A stretch of 64,000 nucleotides of DNA from contig OZ248348.1 in NCBI GenBank assembly GCA_965234545.1, forward strand, positions 310,001 to 374,000, given 5' to 3'. This DNA is from Methylotenera sp965234545. Its GTDB lineage: Bacteria > Pseudomonadota > Gammaproteobacteria > Burkholderiales > Methylophilaceae. The notes beneath the pieces were generated by a model. It was given only the letters and a program-made list of their open reading frames with translations. It searched no databases and was not told the DNA's origin. Position numbers and translations under genes: made by a program. This document shows positions 15,001-21,000 of the stretch, one piece after another (the stretch's first letter is position 1; the number at the start of each line of letters is the position of its first letter).

Positions 15001-18000
15001 CAACTACGATTTTGCCCAGGCTGCCGGCAACGCCACGGCCCTAACCGTAGGTCAAAAAGCCTTGAGCATCACGGCCACCTCGCAATCTTCCAACTACGGC
15101 ACCGCCTTAGTTCTGGGTAGCAGTGCATTTAGCAGCACTGGTTTGGTTAACAGCGACAGCCTCAGTGCAGTCACCTTGTTGCAAGACGGCAATAGCACCG
15201 TCCCAGCGACCCAGGGGGCTGGCACCTACACCGGCAGCACGCACGGTATTATTGCTAGCGGCGCCACCGGTACTGGTTTAAGCAACTACAGCATCAGCTA
15301 CACCACGGGTGTATTAACCATCAATAAAGCCACGCTGATCGTAACGGCAGCGAATAAAAACCGCGTGTACGGCGATGCCAACCCGAGCTTGACTTACGCC
15401 ATCACCGGTTACATGAATGGCCAAGATTTGAGCACCTCTGGCGTCACCGGCGCACCAACGATTAGCACCACAGCAAGCGCGTCATCCAACGTGGCCAGCT
15501 ACACCATTACCTCTGCAGCCAACAACTTAGCAGCAGACAATTACCAATTTAGCTACGCCAATGGCAGCTTGACGGTGAACCGCAGGCCGATCGTGGTAAC
15601 GGCAGAGAATAAAGACAGGCTTTACGGCGCGGCCAACCCGACCTTGACTTACACGGTTGCCACCGATGGTAGCAATGGCAGCCGTGGCTTATACAGCACA
15701 GACAGCTTGACTGGCATCCCAGCCACCACGGCGATTGCCAGCACTAATGTAGGCACGGTAGCGATCACGCAAAACACCTTGACCAACAGCAATAATGCGA
15801 ACTATGACATCAGCTTTAGCAACGGCAGTTTGCGCATAGACCCGGCCACCTTGACTTACACGGCCACGGCAGCTAATAGCGAATACGGCAGCACGCCTAG
15901 TGTGAACGCTGGCACGGTGACTGGTTTTGTGAATAGCCAAAGCTTGGCCACGGCCACCACAGGTACCGCCTTATTTAGCACCACGGCCACAGCAACAAGC
16001 AATGTTGGCAGCTACGCGATTAACGGATCCGGCTTAACGGCCAACAACGGCAACTACGTCTTTGCCCAAGCCGCGGGCAATGCCACCGCCTTAACCATAG
16101 GCCAAAAAACATTAAGCATAGTTGCCACTGACCAAAACGTGACTTACGGGACCGCCTTAGTCTTGGGCAGTAGCGCCTTCACGGCAGTCGGTTTAGCCAA
16201 TGGTGACAGCTTGTCTGCCGTGACCTTGTTGCAGGGTGGCAATAGCACCGTGCCGGGCACACAAAACGCCGGTAGCTACAGCGGTTCGACTAACGGCATC
16301 ATTGCTAGCGGTGCGACCGGCATCGGCTTGGCCAACTACAGCATTAGCTACAGCAGCGGCACGTTGACCATTGCGCAAAAAGGCTTAACCGTGACAGCCG
16401 ATGCGCGCAACGTTGAATACGGTACGGCCTTGGCTTTGGGCGGCAGTTTATTTACCAGCAGTGGTTTGGTGAATAACGATGCCGTGAGTTCGGTCAGCTT
16501 GAAATACAACGGTGCGACCACCGTGCCGGCAACAACGGCCGCGGCCACTTACACCGGTGGCGTGGTTGCCAGTGCGGCCAGCGGCACGGGCTTGGCTAAC
16601 TACGACATTACCTACGTGGCCAACGATTTAAGCGTGACGCCTAAAGCCTTGACCGTGACCGCGGATGCCCAATCCAGCACTTACGGTAGCGCACTGATCT
16701 TAGGCAGCACCGCCTTTACCACCAGTGGTTTGGTTAATAGCGACAGCGTGAGTGCGGTGACCCTGACACAAGCAACGAACACCACCGTGCCCGCCACGCA
16801 AAATGCCGGCTCATACAGCGGTAACACGAACGGCATCATCGCCAGCGCCGCCAGTGGTTCGGGCTTAAGCAATTACACCATCAGCTACAGCACCGGCACC
16901 TTGACCATAGACAAAGCCGAATTGACCGTGACCGCCAATGCGCAAAACCGTTTTTACGGGGAGGCTAACCCGGTCTTGAGTCAAACCTTGAGTGGCTTTG
17001 TGAACGGACAAAACTTAGCGAATTCAGGGGTGAGCGGCAGCGATCTTGGCACCACCACGGCGACCAACACTAGCAACGTGACGACTTATACCATCACGGC
17101 GAGCAGCGCAGGCTACAGTGCGGCTAACTACCGTTTCACCACAAGCGACGGCGTGTTGACGGTCAATGCTCGCCCGATCACGATCACCGCTAACCTTGGT
17201 CAGACCAAGGTTTACGGAAACAGCGACGCGACCTTCACTTACGCGGTAGAAGCCAACAGCAGCGGCCGTGGCTTGGTGGGCAGCGATACCTTTAGCGGTG
17301 CCTTAGCGCGGGTGAGCGGAGAAAATGTAGGCACGTATGCCATCAACCAAGGCAGCTTGGATAACAGCAACTACGCGATCAGCTACGTCAGCAAAAACTA
17401 CAGCATCACGCAACGCCCGATTACCTTAAGTGCCGATGCGGCGACCAAGGTTTACGGCAACACCGACCCGAGTTTGGGCGTGAGCATCACGGCTGGCTCC
17501 TTGGCCACGGTGGCGGTAACGGACAGTTTGGCGGACGTGACCGGCAGCCTCACACGCGCGTCGGGCAGCAACGTCGGCTTGTACGACATCGCCTTGGGCA
17601 GTGGTACGAAAGCCGCCAACTACGCCATTACCTTTGCTACGGCTAACCAAGCATTTGAAGTAACGGCGCGCCCAATCACGATTACTGCCGATGCCGGACA
17701 ATCTAAGGTTTACGGTGAGAGCAACCCAACATACAGCTACGCCATAGAAGCGAATGGCACGAACCGTGGCTTGGTCGGCAGCGATACCTTTAGCGGTGCT
17801 TTAGCCCGCGCAAGTGGTGAGGATGTTGGCAGTTACCTAATCAACCAAGGCAGCTTGGCGAACAGCAACTACGCAATCAGCTTTGTGGCAGATAACTTTG
17901 GCATCACCGCTCGCCCGATCACGATCACCGCTAACCTTGGTCAGACCAAGGTTTACGGAAACAGCGACGCGACCTTCACTTACGCGGTAGAAGCCAACAG

Positions 18001-21000
18001 CAGCGGCCGTGGCTTGGTGGGCAGCGATACCTTTAGCGGTGCCTTAGCGCGGGTGAGCGGAGAAAATGTAGGCACGTATGCCATCAACCAAGGCAGCTTG
18101 GATAACAGCAACTACGCGATCAGCTACGTCAGCAAAAACTACAGCATCACGCAACGCCCGATTACCTTAAGTGCCGATGCGGCGACCAAGGTTTACGGCA
18201 ACACCGACCCGAGTTTGGGCGTGAGCATCACGGCTGGCTCCTTGGCCACGGTGGCGGTAACGGACAGTTTGGCGGACGTGACCGGCAGCCTCACACGCGC
18301 GTCGGGCAGCAACGTCGGCTTGTACGACATCGCCTTGGGCAGTGGTACGAAAGCCGCCAACTACGCCATTACCTTTGCTACGGCTAACCAAGCATTTGAA
18401 GTAACGGCGCGCCCAATCACGATTACTGCCGATGCCGGACAATCTAAGGTTTACGGTGAGAGCAACCCAACATACAGCTACGCCATAGAAGCGAATGGCA
18501 CGAACCGTGGCTTGGTCGGCAGCGATACCTTTAGCGGTGCTTTAGCCCGCGCAAGTGGTGAGGATGTTGGCAGTTATCTAATCAACCAAGGCAGCTTGGC
18601 GAACAGCAACTACGCAATCAGCTTCGTGGCAGACAACTTCGGCATTACCGCCAGACCTATCTACATCACGGCCAACGCGGGTCAAACCAAAATTTACGGT
18701 GAAGCCGATCCGACCTTCACTTACAGCACGGCGGCCAAGACCACCGGCTCAGGCTTAATGGGCACGGACAGCGTTTCCTTAACTGGCTCTTTAGCGCGCG
18801 CTAGCGGTGCGGACGTGGGCACGACTTACGCGATTAACCAAGGCACCTTGGCCACCTCATCAGGCAGCAACTACAGCATCCAATACACCGGCGCTAACTT
18901 TGCCATCACCGCTAGACCTATCTACATCACGGCCAATGCCGGTCAAACTAAAATTTACGGTGAAGCGGATCCGACCTTCACTTACACGACGGCAGCCAAG
19001 ACCACCGGCTCAGGCTTAATGGGCACGGACGGCATTGCATTAAGCGGCGCCTTGGCGCGTGCCAGCGGTGCAGACGTGGGCACGACTTACGCCATCAACC
19101 AAGGCACATTGGCCACCTCATCGGGCAGCAACTACAGCATCCAATACACCGGTGCTAACTTCGCCATCACTGCCCGTCCTATCTACATCACGGCCAACGC
19201 GGGTCAAACCAAGGTCTACGGTGAAACCGATCCGACCTTTGCTTACACAACCGCGGCCAAGGCCACCGGCTCAGGCTTAATGGGCACCGATGGTGTTTCC
19301 TTAACCGGCGCCTTGGCGCGTGCCAGCGGTGCCGATGTCGGTTCGACTTACGCGATTAACCAAGGCACCTTGGCCACCTCATCGGGCAGCAACTACAGCA
19401 TCCAATACACCGGTGCTAACTTTGCCATCACCGCCAGACCTATCATTATTACTGCCGATGCCGGTCAAACTAAAGTGTATGGCGATGTAGACCCTAGCCT
19501 TACCTACAGCCTCGAAGCTAACGCGGCTGGCCGTGGCTTATACGGCAGCGACACGTTCACCGGTGCGCTTGCCAGATCGACTGGCAATAACGTTAATAGC
19601 TACGCCATTGGCTTAGGCACCGTGGCGAACAGCAATTACGCAATCAGTTATGTGCCCAGTGATTTTGAAATTACTAAAGCGACCTTAAATGCCACGGGTA
19701 CTAAAGTTTACGATGGCTTAATCGATTTTAATGGCGCCGACCTTAGCATTACCGGTGTGGGCAGCGAAACTTTCACCGCTACCGGCACGGCCACCATGCA
19801 AAGTAAAAACGTGCAAACGGCTGCCTTAGCAGACGTGGTGGGCTTAAGTTACACCGGTAATAACGGGGCCTTAGCTAGCAACTACTTTGCGCTAAATCAG
19901 GCCAATGCCATCGTGGAGGTGACGGTTAAATCGGTGACATTAAGGCCTAGCAACGGCTTAACAAAAACCTACGACGGCGGCCGCAGTTACACCACCAGTT
20001 TGGCTGATTTAAGCACCATGTCGCAACAGTTGCTGGGTGGTGATCAGGTCGTTTCTGCCACCGTGCTGTTCTCAACCGCGGGTGCTGGCGGCAGTAAGCA
20101 AGTGGACCTAAATGCGGTGGCTGTGGACGATGGCAATGCCGGCTTAAACTACAACGTTTCATTGGGCTACATCAGTAACGGTAGCATCAGTAAAGCGCCA
20201 CTCACCATTGCGGCGGCGGACGATGCAAAATTTGTCACTAGGTCGGATGTGGTGGCTACTTCAGGCAACCCGGGTTATGCCGGCTTGTTAATCAACGGGT
20301 TTGTTAACGGTGAAACCACCGCACAATTGACCGGTACGCCTGCCATTACTCGCACAAATTATGGTCAGGACAATGCGGCTTATTACCCCAACGTGCTAAG
20401 CCCGGCAGGCTACAGTTCAAACAACTACGAAATCAGCTACGTGACGGGTAATTACACCATTGTGCCGGCAGAAACCTTGCTGGTAAGGGTAAGCCCGGCC
20501 ACGGTTGTTTACGGCTCAGCCCCAACTTACAGCGTGACCGCGCAATACTTGCCACCCGTGACATTGGCCGATCCTAACCCAACGCCGGTGACTTTAACGC
20601 CCATTAACAACGGTTTAATCACCATACGCGATGGCGTGGGTGGGTCGGCTGTCTTCGCCCTAAGCGCCGCCAACACCACCGAAGCCGATTTTAGTAGCAC
20701 GGGTAATTTAGCCGTTGGCGCGTATAACTTAGCCGCTAGCGGCACCACTATCGTGGCCAGAAATTTCAATGCCATGACGGTGGTGGGCTCCTTGACGGTT
20801 AACGCTAAGTCCTTGTTGGCCACTGATCTAGGCGTGAGCGGTATTACTAAAGTCTACGATGGCAGCGCCGCCATTAGTGTGGATCAGTTGAACTACACGG
20901 CCAGCCCAAGCGGTGTGCTTGCCGGCGACCGTGTGACGGTGTCTGCCATTGGTCGTTTTGTTGACAGTGATGGCAATGCCGATGCCAACGTGGGCGCCAA

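Larger units (their letters stand above)
9370..19690 (+). repeat. Array of about 36 MBG-type domains in the adhesin
   Basis: Units of about 75-100 residues each open with a strand such as L-T-V-T-A-x-x-x-x-x-x-Y-G and close with N-Y-x-I-x-Y-x-x-G-x-L-T-V. I count about 36 Y-G landmarks between 9,390 and 19,480, plus one more near 20,505. This is the MBG (mostly beta, Gram-negative) domain pattern of large adhesins. YDG-type domains flank the array on both sides. The count is by eye and could be off by one or two. Confidence 0.75.

Noticed and set aside
17426..18442. Two identical 91-codon minus-strand frames (17426-17701 and 18167-18442)
   Set aside because: They are identical only because the underlying 741-bp adhesin block is duplicated. 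The translation is basic, low-complexity antisense of MBG sequence.
9370..19690. Regularly spaced repeats as a possible CRISPR or DNA satellite
   Set aside because: All periods (261, 588, 741, 2,580 bp) are multiples of three, in one frame, with protein-level conservation and no short repeat-spacer pattern.
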